A program made the translations under genes and the position numbers. Of a DNA stretch of 64,000 nucleotides, positions 55,001-64,000 are shown piece by piece; the first letter of the stretch is position 1, and every line of letters begins with the position of its first letter. The DNA comes from DATLED01 sp963750255. GTDB taxonomy: Bacteria; Actinomycetota; Acidimicrobiia; Acidimicrobiales; CADCTF01. The notes beneath the pieces are model-generated. The model saw nothing but the letters and a program-made list of their open reading frames with translations, had not been told where the DNA came from and made no database searches. The stretch is taken from contig CAVVPZ010000006.1 in NCBI GenBank assembly GCA_963750255.1, positions 372,001-436,000 of the forward strand, read 5' to 3'.

Positions 55001-56028
55001 CGGCATGTCGCTCGCCTCCCGCAAGATGGTCGAGCTCGGCGAGGCGGTCGGCGTCATCGCCGCCCAGTCGATCGGTGAGCCCGGTACCCAGCTGACCATG
55101 CGTACCTTCCACACCGGCGGTATCGCCGGTTCAGAGGACATCACCCAGGGTCTGCCCCGCGTGGTCGAGCTCTTCGAGGCCCGCACGCCGAAGGGCGCCG
55201 CCGTGCCTGGCCCACACCTCGGGCGTGGTCCGGATCGCCGACGAGGACACGGCCCGCCGCATCACCATCGTCAGCGACGACGGCACCGAGGAAGCACACA
55301 CGGTGTCGCCCCGCGCCCACCTCGAGGTGCTCGACGGGGCCGAGGTCCAGGCCGGCGACGCCCTCGTCGACGGTCCGAAGGACCCCAAACAGCTCCTCGA
55401 GATCCGGGGCATCCGCGAGACGCAGCAGTACCTCGTCGACGAGGTGCAGAACGTGTACCGCGACCAGGGCGTGTCGATCCACGACAAGCACATCGAGCTC
55501 ATCGTCCGCCAGATGCTGCGGCGGGTCTCGGTGGCCGACCCGGGCGATTCGTCCTTCCTCCCTGGTGAGCGCGCCGACAGCAAGGCCTTCACCGACATGA
55601 ACCGCCTTTTGGTCCAAGAGGGCAAGCGGGCGGCCGAGGGTCGTCCCGAACTCATGGGCATCACCAAGGCCTCGCTGGCCACCGATTCGTGGCTCTCGGC
55701 CGCCTCCTTCCAGGAGACGACCCGGGTCCTGACCGAAGCGGCCATCGAGGGCAAGTCCGACGGGCTCTTGGGCCTCAAGGAGAACATCATCATCGGCAAG
55801 CTGATCCCCGCCGGTACCGGGATGTTGCGCTACCGCGACATCGAGCTCGAAGCACCCGACTACGAGCCCATGCAGGGCTGGTCGTCCGACGACGAGAGCA
55901 CCGAGGATCTGTCGGAGTGGTTGGCCCGCCGCTCGTCGACCGAGGCCGACGCCGCCCAGGCGCTGTCGTGGCTCGGCTCGGCGGTGGCCGGCGAACCCGC
56001 CGGGGGCGACTCCGAAGAGTCCGCCTGA
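52071..56028 (+). CDS. rpoC: DNA-directed RNA polymerase subunit beta' (one frameshift)
   Basis: About 1318 residues. Marks: zinc-binding CYCGKYKRVRFRGIICERCG, a long coiled-coil insert (LEAELQEELDEITKQRD to ADAELELVKRAFDEF) typical of actinobacteria, VNNEKRMLQEAVDALFDNG, the catalytic NADFDGDQMAVH with three Asp ligands for Mg, the bridge-helix region GLVTNPKGEMIPRPI, and GEPGTQLTMRTFHTGG. One extra C at about 55206 breaks the frame (PKGAAV/LAHTSGVVRIADED). The C-terminal portion then continues normally to the end (AAIEGKSDGLLGLKENIIIG). As rpoC is essential and single, the shift must be an assembly error. Confidence 0.95.
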
Positions 56029-56052
56029 CGCACGTCGTTCTGCGCTGACTCG

Positions 56053-56093
56053 GTGCCGGTTCGTCGCCCCCTCGGGGTGCGACGGACCGGCAC
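56053..56093. terminator. Strong terminator after rpoC
   Basis: GTGCCGGTTCGTCGC pairs with GCGACGGACCGGCAC (one G-T), with CCCC/GGGG in the loop, followed by TGTTTCGTT. It ends the rpoBC transcript and, read from the other side, the convergent sigma-like gene. Confidence 0.8.
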
Positions 56094-56101
56094 TGTTTCG
56101 T

Positions 56102-57506
56102 TCAGGGGGAGGTGCAGCTCGCGGGGTCGAGCGTTTCGTTGGTCGTCCGGCTGCGGTTGCCGCGAGCGTCGGCGGCCGACACCCACCAGGTGAGCGGTCC
56201 GAGTTCGGCAGGAAGGTTGCCGACGTACCCGGCCGTCGTCACGCCCATGGCGTCGGTGTGCTCCGCGCTCTGGCCACGAGGAATGGGCGGCGGATGGAGC
56301 CAGTGCAGCGCAACACCGGCGACTTCGCTCTCATCCTCGACGATGGCGGTGACGACGCAGCCGCTGGTCGCGGCAGCGACGTCGGGCGGATGGTCGATCG
56401 AGGCGGCGACCCGCACCACCGAGGCCGATCCGTCGCGTCCGCTGACCTGCACCGACCCACGCAAGTCGCCCTCGGGAGCGTCGGTGGCGATGGTCACGCG
56501 GAGCACCGCTGTTTCGCCCGGTTCGAGGTGACCGGCTGCCGGTGAGACCGAGAGCCATGTGGCGTCGGTCGTGGCGTCCCACGTCACGGGGCGGGCCGCT
56601 CGGTTGGTGAGGCGGACGGGCGAGGGTGCGACGCCGGCGACGGCCTCGGGATCGACCCGCAGGGCACTGCCCGCCGCCGGCACCTTGGTCAGCGTGGTGA
56701 CGGCGTTGTCAGGCCCTCGGTCTCGACCGACCAAGGCGGCTCCGGCTGCCAGCGCCGCGACGGCCCCGACGGCGATCACGGGAATGGCCCACAGCCGTCG
56801 GCGTCGGGCGGGCGGAGGATCGTCGATGCCGCCAGGCAACGGCACCGCACGGCCATGTCTGGCCGAGGCGGCCGCCGACCGCACCGCGGCCGGCGCCGCC
56901 TCGAGCGGGCGCTGGGCCAACAGCGTGCGAACCGTGACCATGGATGCAAAACGGTCGCGACAGGTTTCGCACGACGCGGCGTGCTCGGCGACGGCCGGCC
57001 CGGCACCGAGGAACGTCGCACACGTCGGTGACGGCGCCTCGTCGGGACCGGTGGCGAGGCCGACCGGCGTCGAGCACGTCGGCCATTGCGAGGCACCCGC
57101 CCGGCCCGAGTCGGGCGAGCACCACGGGGTCGAGGAGCTCATGCCACCGTTCGGCGACGTCGTCGATCGAGGCTCCGGTGTCGGCCATCGAGCGCCCGAG
57201 GACCCGCGCGAGCCGCTCGCGGTCGAGGCCGTGACGGGCGTCGAGGTCGATGAGCGCCCGTTCGTCGGCTGGGCGGGTGTGGGCCAGAACGCAGGCCAGC
57301 GCCGTCAGATCCTCGGGCGCGGACCGTGACATGTCGGGTTCGGCGGCACGCGGCCCGGGCCATCGCTTCGAGGCGGGCGTGACCGAGAACCCCCGTCGTC
57401 GAGCGGCCGCCCTTGCGAGTGCGACGACGGCGGCCTCCACCGCCAAGTCGCCGAAACCGAGCACGGCGGCGGCGTGTGCGTACGCGTGATCAGCGAGTTC
57501 GGCCAT
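56102..57506 (-). CDS. Membrane-tethered sigma-like/zinc-finger/Ig-domain fusion protein (one frameshift)
   Basis: About 467 residues after repair. Residues 1-145 resemble a sigma-factor-like helical region (DERALIDLDARHGLDRERLA, RVLGRSMADTGASIDDVAER), close to region 4. Residues 160-190 carry a zinc-finger-like pattern (SPTCATFLGAG, AEHAASCETCRDRF). One membrane helix follows at about 239-261 (LWAIPVIAVGAVAALAAGAA). Outside is an Ig-like BACON-type domain (VTWDATTDATWLSVSPAAG, GETAVLRVTIATDAPEG) and a second beta domain (VAGVALHWLHPPPIPRG) with two cysteines. One extra base near 57064 joins the two frames, and the length is 3n+1. It may be a membrane-bound regulator combining sigma-like and anti-sigma-like parts. 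It is divergent from rpsL. Confidence 0.65.
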
Positions 57507-57578
57507 GGAGCGCTGTGACCCTATCGGCGGGTGATCGCTGTGAAAAGACGGGCTTTGGTGTCGGCAGCGTGGCTCTGT

Positions 57579-57607
57579 TTGCCCGAACGGCGACGGACCC
57601 GTACCAT
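57579..57607 (+). promoter_or_regulatory. Putative promoter of the rpsL-rpsG-fusA-tuf operon
   Basis: TTGCCC (57579-57584), a 17-base spacer and TACCAT (57602-57607). It lies in the 203-base gap between the divergent sigma-like gene and rpsL, about 100 bases before the rpsL start. Besides this, I see nothing else in the gap. Confidence 0.45.
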
Positions 57608-57709
57608 TGTCGATTGGCCGTGGCGCGCCCCGGTGGTGCTACCGCACCCGACTGCGCCCGCTGCTGTACCCACTGACGTACCCACCGTAGGTTTTCCGAG
57701 AGGTTCGCG

Positions 57710-58081
57710 TTGCCCACCATCAACCAGCTCGTCCGCAAGGGCCGGGTGTCCAAGACCGACAAGACGAGCACCCCGGCACTCAAGGGTGCCCCTCAGCGCC
57801 GCGGCGTGTGCACGCGTGTCGCGACCCAGACGCCCAAGAAGCCCAACTCCGCCCTCCGCAAGGTCGCCCGTGTCCGGCTGACCAGCGGGGTCGAGGTCGG
57901 CGCCTACATTCCCGGCGAGGGCCACAACCTCCAGGAGCACTCGATCGTGCTCGTGCGTGGAGGCCGTGTGAAAGACCTGCCCGGCTTCCGCTACAAGATC
58001 ATCCGGGGCGTGCTCGACGCCTCCGGCGTCCGTGACCGCAAGCAAGCCCGTAGCCGCTACGGCGCCAAGAAGGACAGCTAG
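57710..58081 (+). CDS. rpsL: 30S ribosomal protein S12
   Basis: A 123-residue decoding-centre protein. PTINQLVRKGRVSKTDKTST, CTRVATQTPKKPNSALRKVA and VRGGRVKDLPGFRYKIIRG are typical. The two lysines where streptomycin resistance arises (in TPKKPNS and GRVKDLP) are wild type. TTG 57710 is the only start giving the normal N-terminus; GAGAGG lies about eight bases upstream. Confidence 0.97.
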   Translation: MPTINQLVRKGRVSKTDKTSTPALKGAPQRRGVCTRVATQTPKKPNSALRKVARVRLTSGVEVGAYIPGEGHNLQEHSIVLVRGGRVKDLPGFRYKIIRGVLDASGVRDRKQARSRYGAKKDS

Positions 58082-58083
58082 CC

Positions 58084-58554
58084 ATGCCCCGCAAGGGTCC
58101 CGCCCCCCGCCGTGAACTGATGCCCGACCCGATCTTCCGCTCGGTGCTCGTCACCCAGTTGGTCAACAAGGTCCTGCTCTCGGGCAAGCGCTCGACGGCA
58201 GAAAAGATCGTCTACGACGCCCTCGAGATCGTGGCCGAGAAGAGTGGCGGCGACGCGCTCACGGTGCTCAAGCGGGCCATGGAGAACGTCAAACCCCAAC
58301 TCCAGGTCAAGAGCCGTCGAGTCGGAGGCGCCACCTACCAGGTGCCGATCGAGGTTCGTCCCCGCCAGGCCACCACGCTCGCGATCCGCTGGCTCGTCGG
58401 TTACAGCCGGCAGCGCCGCGAGAAGACGATGGCCCAGCGGTTGGCCAACGAACTGCTCGACGCCAGCAACGCCATCGGCGCCTCGGTCAAGCGCAAGGAA
58501 GACGTCCACAAGATGGCCGAATCCAACAAGGCCTTCGCCCACTACCGCTGGTAG
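58084..58554 (+). CDS. rpsG: 30S ribosomal protein S7
   Basis: A 156-residue head protein of the 30S subunit. MPRKGPAPRRELMPDPIFRS, QLVNKVLLSGKRSTAEKIVY and RRVGGATYQVPIEVRPRQA are typical. The ATG is two bases after the rpsL stop. S7 can repress its own operon in some bacteria. Confidence 0.97.
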   Translation: MPRKGPAPRRELMPDPIFRSVLVTQLVNKVLLSGKRSTAEKIVYDALEIVAEKSGGDALTVLKRAMENVKPQLQVKSRRVGGATYQVPIEVRPRQATTLAIRWLVGYSRQRREKTMAQRLANELLDASNAIGASVKRKEDVHKMAESNKAFAHYRW

Positions 58555-58580
58555 CCGTATCCCGCTGCCAGCGATGAGAC

Positions 58581-58602
58581 CGGGCGCCCGCAAGGGCGCC
58601 CG
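58581..58602 (+). promoter_or_regulatory. Hairpin with GCAA tetraloop between rpsG and fusA
   Basis: CGGGCGCCC and GGGCGCCCG form a perfect 9-bp stem closed by a GNRA tetraloop. No T-tract follows, so it may be a processing or attenuation site inside the operon. Confidence 0.5.
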
Positions 58603-58653
58603 ACTCGTGATCTGCCACCGCACGCACGCCCCCACAGGACAGAGAAGAACACG

Positions 58654-60762
58654 ATGCCCCCCACCAGAGAAGTCCCCCTGGCTCGCACCCGGAACATCGG
58701 GATCATGGCCCACATCGACGCGGGCAAGACCACGACGACCGAGCGGATCCTCTACTACACCGGCAAGAACTACAAGATCGGTGAGGTCCACGAGGGCGCA
58801 GCGACCATGGACTGGATGGAACAGGAGCAAGAGCGCGGCATCACGATCACCTCGGCTGCCACCACCTGCCACTGGAACGACCATCTCATCAACATCATCG
58901 ACACCCCGGGCCACGTCGACTTCACCATCGAGGTCGAGCGTTCGTTGCGGGTGCTCGACGGTGCCGTCGCCGTGTTCGACTCGGTGGCCGGCGTCGAGCC
59001 CCAGACCGAGACGGTGTGGCGCCAGGCCAACAAGTACAGCGTCCCCCGGATGTGCTTCATCAACAAGATGGACCGCATCGGCGCCGACTTCTACCGGACC
59101 GTCGACATGATCAAGGACCGGCTCGACGCCACCGTCGCCGTCCTGCAGATCCCGATCGGTGCGGGCGGCCAGGAGTCCGATACGCCCTTCGTCGGGATGA
59201 TCGACCTCATCGGCATGAAGGCGCTCGTGTGGGACGAGTCCTCGAAGAACGGCGAGGCGTGGAACGTCGTCGACATCCCCGAGGGCATGGCCGAGCAGGC
59301 CGAGCAGTACCGGACCGACCTCATCGACGTGCTGTCGAGCTTCGACGACGTCATCACCGAGAAGTACCTCGGTGAGGAGGAGATCACCGCCGACGACCTC
59401 CGCCGCGCCATCCGCAGCGGCACCCTCGACAACACCGTCGTCCCGATCCTCTGCGGCTCGGCGTTCAAGAACAAGGGCGTCCAGCCCATGCTCGACGCCG
59501 TCGTCGACTTCCTGCCCAGCCCCCTCGACATCCCGCCCACCAAGGGCATGGACATGAAGGGCATCGAGGAGCTCGAGCGCGAGCCCAGCGATACCGCTCC
59601 GTTCAGCGCCCTCGCCTTCAAGATCATGAGCGACCCGCACGTCGGCAAGCTCACGTACATCCGGGTCTACTCGGGCACCCTCGAGAAGGGCCAGGGCGTC
59701 GTCAACTCGACCAAGGATCGCAAGGAGCGGATCGGGCGCATCCTCCAGATGCACGCCAACACCCGCGAGGACCGCGACGTCGCCTACGCCGGCGACATCG
59801 TCGCCGTCGTTGGTCTGAAGCAGACCACCACCGGTGACACCCTCTGCGACGACAAGGCGCAGATCATCCTCGAGTCGCTGGACTTCCCGGCGCCCGTCAT
59901 CCAGGTCTCGATCGAGCCGAAGACGAAGGACGCCCAGGACAAGCTGGGCAAGGCCCTCGCCGCGCTGTCCGACGAGGATCCGTCCTTCCAGGTGTTCACC
60001 GACGAGGAGACGGGCCAGACGATCATCGGTGGCCAGGGCGAGCTCCACCTCGAGGTCCTCGTCGATCGAATGTTCCGCGAGTTTAAGGTCGACGCCACCG
60101 CCGGCAAGCCGCAAGTCGCCTACCGCGAGACGATCACCAAGGCCGTCGAGAAGGTCGACATGAAGTACGTCCGCCAGACCGGAGGCAAGGGTCAGTACGG
60201 CCACGTGCAGATCAACCTCGAGCCCACCGGTCCCGGTGGCGGCTACGAATTCGTCGACAAGATCTCTGGCGGCGTCATCCCCAAGGAGTACATCCCGTCG
60301 ATCGACGCCGGCATCCAGGACGCGCTGCAGAGTGGCGTGCTCGCCGGTTACCCGATGGTCGACATGCGGGTGACGCTCGTCTACGGCTCGTACCACGACG
60401 TGGACTCGTCCGAGATGGCCTTCAAGATCGCCGGTTCGATGGCCTTCAAGAAGGCGGCCAATCAGGCCAAGCCCGCCCTTCTGGAGCCGATCATGATGGT
60501 CGAGGTCGTCACGCCCGAGGATTACATGGGCGACGTCATCGGCGACCTCAACAGCCGGCGTGGCAAGGTCGAGGGCATGGTCCAGCGCGGCAACGCGCAG
60601 GTCATCAACGCCCAAGTGCCGCTCGCAGAGATGTTCGGCTACGTTACCGACCTCCGGTCGAAGACCCAGGGTCGGGCGACGTCGACCATGCAGTTCCATT
60701 CCTACCAGCAGGTTCCCGAGTCGATCGCCAAAGAGATCGTCGCTCGGGTCCGCGGCGAATAA
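58654..60762 (+). CDS. fusA: Elongation factor G
   Basis: A 702-residue translocation GTPase. G1 AHIDAGKTTTTERIL, G2/G3 ERGITITSAATTCHW and DTPGHVDFTIEVE, G4 NKMDRIGADF, and the domain IV loop regions (VRQTGGKGQYGHVQINLEP) are present. The length is typical. ATG with AGAGAAG upstream. Codon use is C-ending, unlike tuf directly after it. Confidence 0.97.
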   Translation: MPPTREVPLARTRNIGIMAHIDAGKTTTTERILYYTGKNYKIGEVHEGAATMDWMEQEQERGITITSAATTCHWNDHLINIIDTPGHVDFTIEVERSLRVLDGAVAVFDSVAGVEPQTETVWRQANKYSVPRMCFINKMDRIGADFYRTVDMIKDRLDATVAVLQIPIGAGGQESDTPFVGMIDLIGMKALVWDESSKNGEAWNVVDIPEGMAEQAEQYRTDLIDVLSSFDDVITEKYLGEEEITADDLRRAIRSGTLDNTVVPILCGSAFKNKGVQPMLDAVVDFLPSPLDIPPTKGMDMKGIEELEREPSDTAPFSALAFKIMSDPHVGKLTYIRVYSGTLEKGQGVVNSTKDRKERIGRILQMHANTREDRDVAYAGDIVAVVGLKQTTTGDTLCDDKAQIILESLDFPAPVIQVSIEPKTKDAQDKLGKALAALSDEDPSFQVFTDEETGQTIIGGQGELHLEVLVDRMFREFKVDATAGKPQVAYRETITKAVEKVDMKYVRQTGGKGQYGHVQINLEPTGPGGGYEFVDKISGGVIPKEYIPSIDAGIQDALQSGVLAGYPMVDMRVTLVYGSYHDVDSSEMAFKIAGSMAFKKAANQAKPALLEPIMMVEVVTPEDYMGDVIGDLNSRRGKVEGMVQRGNAQVINAQVPLAEMFGYVTDLRSKTQGRATSTMQFHSYQQVPESIAKEIVARVRGE

Positions 60763-60786
60763 GCCCTTCCCGAGGAGTTCTTTCAC

Positions 60787-61980
<1,194 letters not shown>

Positions 61981-61990
61981 GGAACTCGTC

Positions 61991-62305
61991 ATGGCGCAGA
62001 AGATCCGCATCCGACTCAAGGCCTACGACCACGAGGTCCTCGACCAGTCGACCAAGAAGATCGTCGAGACGGTGCTCCGCACCTCGGCCAAGGTCAAGGG
62101 CCCCGTGCCCCTGCCCACCGAGAAGCACCGCTACACGGTCATCCGCTCGCCCCACAAGTACAAGGACAGCCGCGAGCACTTCGAGATGCGCATCCACAAG
62201 CGCCTCCTCGACATCGTCGAGCACACCCCCAAGACGGTGGACTCGCTCCAGCGTCTCGAGGTTCCCGCCGGCGTGGAGATCGAGATCAAGCTCCAGCAGG
62301 CCTGA
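61991..62305 (+). CDS. rpsJ: 30S ribosomal protein S10
   Basis: A 104-residue ribosomal protein, also NusE in antitermination. QKIRIRLKAYDHEVLDQSTK, GPVPLPTEKHRYTVIRSPHK and HKRLLDIVEHTPKTVDSLQ are typical. The ATG is ten bases after tuf, with GGAAC upstream. The expected next gene, rplC, does not follow directly; a glycosyltransferase gene intervenes. Confidence 0.97.
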   Translation: MAQKIRIRLKAYDHEVLDQSTKKIVETVLRTSAKVKGPVPLPTEKHRYTVIRSPHKYKDSREHFEMRIHKRLLDIVEHTPKTVDSLQRLEVPAGVEIEIKLQQA

Positions 62306-62313
62306 GCCACTAC

Positions 62314-63855
62314 TTGTCCGACGATCTGACTACGGCCCCCGTCGAGAGCGGGGGCCGAGTCGCGTCCCGGCTGCGGGCCAACGTGGTCTCGGTGGTGTTG
62401 CTGGGCGTCGCCGGCGGCGCCTTTCGATTGTGGTTCATCGTCTCTCCCCTCGGTCTTCCCGACGCCGACGAAGCCATCGTCGGACTCATGGCCCGCGAGG
62501 CGCTCCACGGTGGGTTCCAAGCGTTCTTCTGGGGACAGGAATACGGGGGCAGCCAGGAGCCGCTCCTCGTCGCCCTTCTTCTCGGCCTCGGATTTCCGAT
62601 CCGCTGGGCGCTGGAGGCCGTCCCGGTCGGGCTCCACGCCGGCACCGCGCTCCTCGTGTGGCGCCTCGGGCTGCGAACCATCGACCGCGCCGGAGGAGCG
62701 GCCCTGGCGGCGGCGACGTGTTGGGCGCTCTCGGCCCCGGCCATCTGGTGGTCGACCAAGGAGCGCGGGTTCTACGGCGTCACGCTCGTCTGTGGGCTCG
62801 CCGGCCTGCTCGCCTTGGTGCGGCTCGCTCGCCCATCCCCGGATGACCGTGTCCCGCCACCGACGGATGCGGCCCTTGCGGGCCTGGCCTTCGGTCTCGG
62901 GTGGTGGGCGTCGCCCCAGATCCTCCACTTCGCCGTGCCCGGCATGGCGTGGTTCGCCTGGTCGATGCGCCGGCGAGGGTCGGAATTGGCCCGCGTGGTG
63001 CCCACGGCGGCGGCGGCGACGCTGCTCGGCGCCCTGCCCTGGATCTGGGCCAACGTGGCCACGGGCCTGGCATCGCTCCACTCCGACGGCCCCCGCGCCC
63101 ACTACGGCGATCCGTTCACCGTCTTCTTCCGCTACGGCCTACCGATGATCCTCGGCTTGAAGGCACCGATCACGCTCGCGTGGGTCTTCCCTGGCGCGTG
63201 GCCCCTCTACGCCGTAGCCCTCGGATCGATCCTGGTGCTGCTCCTGTTGCGCCCGCGCTCCTTGCGGCCGGTTCTCGGATGCGTCGCCGCGTACCCGGTC
63301 GTCTTCGCCCTCCTCCCCACGGGCTTCTACTACGGCGAGCCTCGGTATCTCTTCTACCTGTGGCCCCTGCTCGCGCTCGCCCTCGGATGGACGCTGGCCC
63401 AGTTGCCTTCGGCGGCCCGCGTCGTCGCCGTTCTTGCACTCGTCGGGCTCACCGTGGGGGGCGTGTCCCGGATGACCCGCGTGTCGGGCCCACCAGGCCT
63501 CCCGTTCGAAGACGTCTCCCCTCGGCCGATCTCCGGACTGGTGGCCACCCTCGATCGGGTGGGGTCAGACCGGGTCTTCGCCGACTACTGGGTGGCTTCG
63601 AGGCTCACGCTGGAGACCGACGGTCGGATCGTGGCGTCTGCGATTGACTTCCAACGGGATCGCAGCGCCGCCCGGACCGTGCGCGAGGCCCAGCATCCGA
63701 TCTTCGTCGACGCCGCGAGGTGTCACGGACGAGTGGCGGCCGCGCTCGAGGAGCAAGGGGCCACGTTCGAGTCCTATGACGTCGGCGGTGTCTGGGACGT
63801 CGTCGTTCCGCACGGCCGCTTCCGACCGGAGGATCTCGGCCTTCAGCCCTGCTGA
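62314..63855 (+). CDS. GT-C-type membrane glycosyltransferase-like protein
   Basis: A 513-residue integral membrane protein with about 10-12 helices. The first periplasmic loop LPDADEAIVGLMAREALHGG contains an Asp-x-Asp-Glu motif of polyprenyl-phosphate-sugar-using GT-C enzymes (PMT/ArnT-like). The loop WGQEYGGSQEPLLVALLLG is also typical. The C-terminal 130 residues form a soluble domain (SGLVATLDRVGSDRVFADYW, ARTVREAQHPIF). It would transfer a sugar from a lipid carrier to an unknown acceptor outside the membrane. The TTG start lies eight bases after rpsJ and has no good ribosome-binding site. It sits unusually between rpsJ and the expected rplC. Confidence 0.8.
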   Translation: MSDDLTTAPVESGGRVASRLRANVVSVVLLGVAGGAFRLWFIVSPLGLPDADEAIVGLMAREALHGGFQAFFWGQEYGGSQEPLLVALLLGLGFPIRWALEAVPVGLHAGTALLVWRLGLRTIDRAGGAALAAATCWALSAPAIWWSTKERGFYGVTLVCGLAGLLALVRLARPSPDDRVPPPTDAALAGLAFGLGWWASPQILHFAVPGMAWFAWSMRRRGSELARVVPTAAAATLLGALPWIWANVATGLASLHSDGPRAHYGDPFTVFFRYGLPMILGLKAPITLAWVFPGAWPLYAVALGSILVLLLLRPRSLRPVLGCVAAYPVVFALLPTGFYYGEPRYLFYLWPLLALALGWTLAQLPSAARVVAVLALVGLTVGGVSRMTRVSGPPGLPFEDVSPRPISGLVATLDRVGSDRVFADYWVASRLTLETDGRIVASAIDFQRDRSAARTVREAQHPIFVDAARCHGRVAAALEEQGATFESYDVGGVWDVVVPHGRFRPEDLGLQPC

Positions 63856-63887
63856 CCTCGAGTGTGCAGAGCGCCCGTTCATCTCGT

Positions 63888-63916
63888 TTGGACAACGAGG
63901 TTGGCATCGATACAAT
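63888..63916 (+). promoter_or_regulatory. Promoter at the window end, probably for rplC and the S10 operon
   Basis: TTGGAC (63888-63893), a 17-base spacer and TACAAT (63911-63916), a very good match to the housekeeping consensus. It follows the glycosyltransferase gene and points out of the window. No start codon with a ribosome-binding site is visible in the last 84 bases, so a leader of at least that length would precede the next gene. Confidence 0.7.
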
Positions 63917-64000
63917 GGTCCGGTCCTGTCCAGCCTTGGCCAGGAAGCAATCGACGTCTGCGATCGGCCCAGCCTTGCAGGGGACCTCGCAGCACAAGCG

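Overview
The window is a high-GC chromosomal segment of an actinobacterium. It uses GTG and TTG start codons freely, packs genes tightly with ATGA or GTGA overlaps, and carries the classic order tRNA-Trp, secE, nusG, rplK, rplA, rplJ, rplL, rpoB, rpoC, rpsL, rpsG, fusA, tuf, rpsJ. RpoC has the coiled-coil insertion common in actinobacteria. The second copies of complex I genes and the general gene style suggest a member of class Acidimicrobiia. That placement is an inference and was not tested by phylogeny.

Layout: (1) 1-3.7 kb, the end of one complex I operon (nuoL end, nuoM, nuoN). (2) 3.7-17.3 kb, a mixed set: a cyclic-nucleotide-gated patatin, a small cyclic-nucleotide-binding protein, an MmpL transporter, an MFS exporter, a GAF/ATPase sensor protein, a methyltransferase, a NERD-domain membrane protein, a SpaA-type surface protein with an LPRTG signal, a homogentisate dioxygenase-like enzyme and two unknowns. 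(3) 17.4-28.9 kb, a second complex I operon (nuoA-B-C-D-H-I-J-K-L-M-N) with no room for nuoE, nuoF or nuoG, followed by a MidA/NDUFAF7-type assembly methyltransferase. (4) 28.9-34.7 kb, an L,D-transpeptidase with propeller-like repeats, a VOC protein, acs, a HAD phosphatase, htpX and yajQ. (5) 34.7-39.8 kb, a small genomic island inserted in tRNA-Tyr. It is bounded by a 52-53 bp direct repeat, carries a paired TGCTAACG repeat near each end, and holds a MerR-DUF433/DUF5615 toxin-antitoxin-like pair and two overlapping ABC exporters, but no integrase. (6) 39.9-64 kb, the translation and transcription core, with two tuf genes that encode identical proteins.

The complex I proteins, MidA, and probably Acs and HgmA, serve energy and carbon metabolism. 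The last third is the expression machinery, in which an ECF sigma factor with its zinc-finger anti-sigma and a membrane-tethered sigma-like fusion protein are embedded.

A caution for every reader: many reading frames are interrupted by single-base indels that can be located exactly. About 25 lie in 30.8-35.1 kb and isolated ones occur elsewhere (nuoC, rpoC, hgmA, the SpaA protein, the L,D-transpeptidase, one ABC exporter, a hydrolase, the sigma-like fusion). Most are extra bases. In acs, removing eight extra bases restores exactly 652 residues, and in yajQ removing four restores exactly 162. Because rpoC is affected too, I read these as uncorrected long-read assembly errors and not gene decay. 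They are annotated as CDS spanning the shift.
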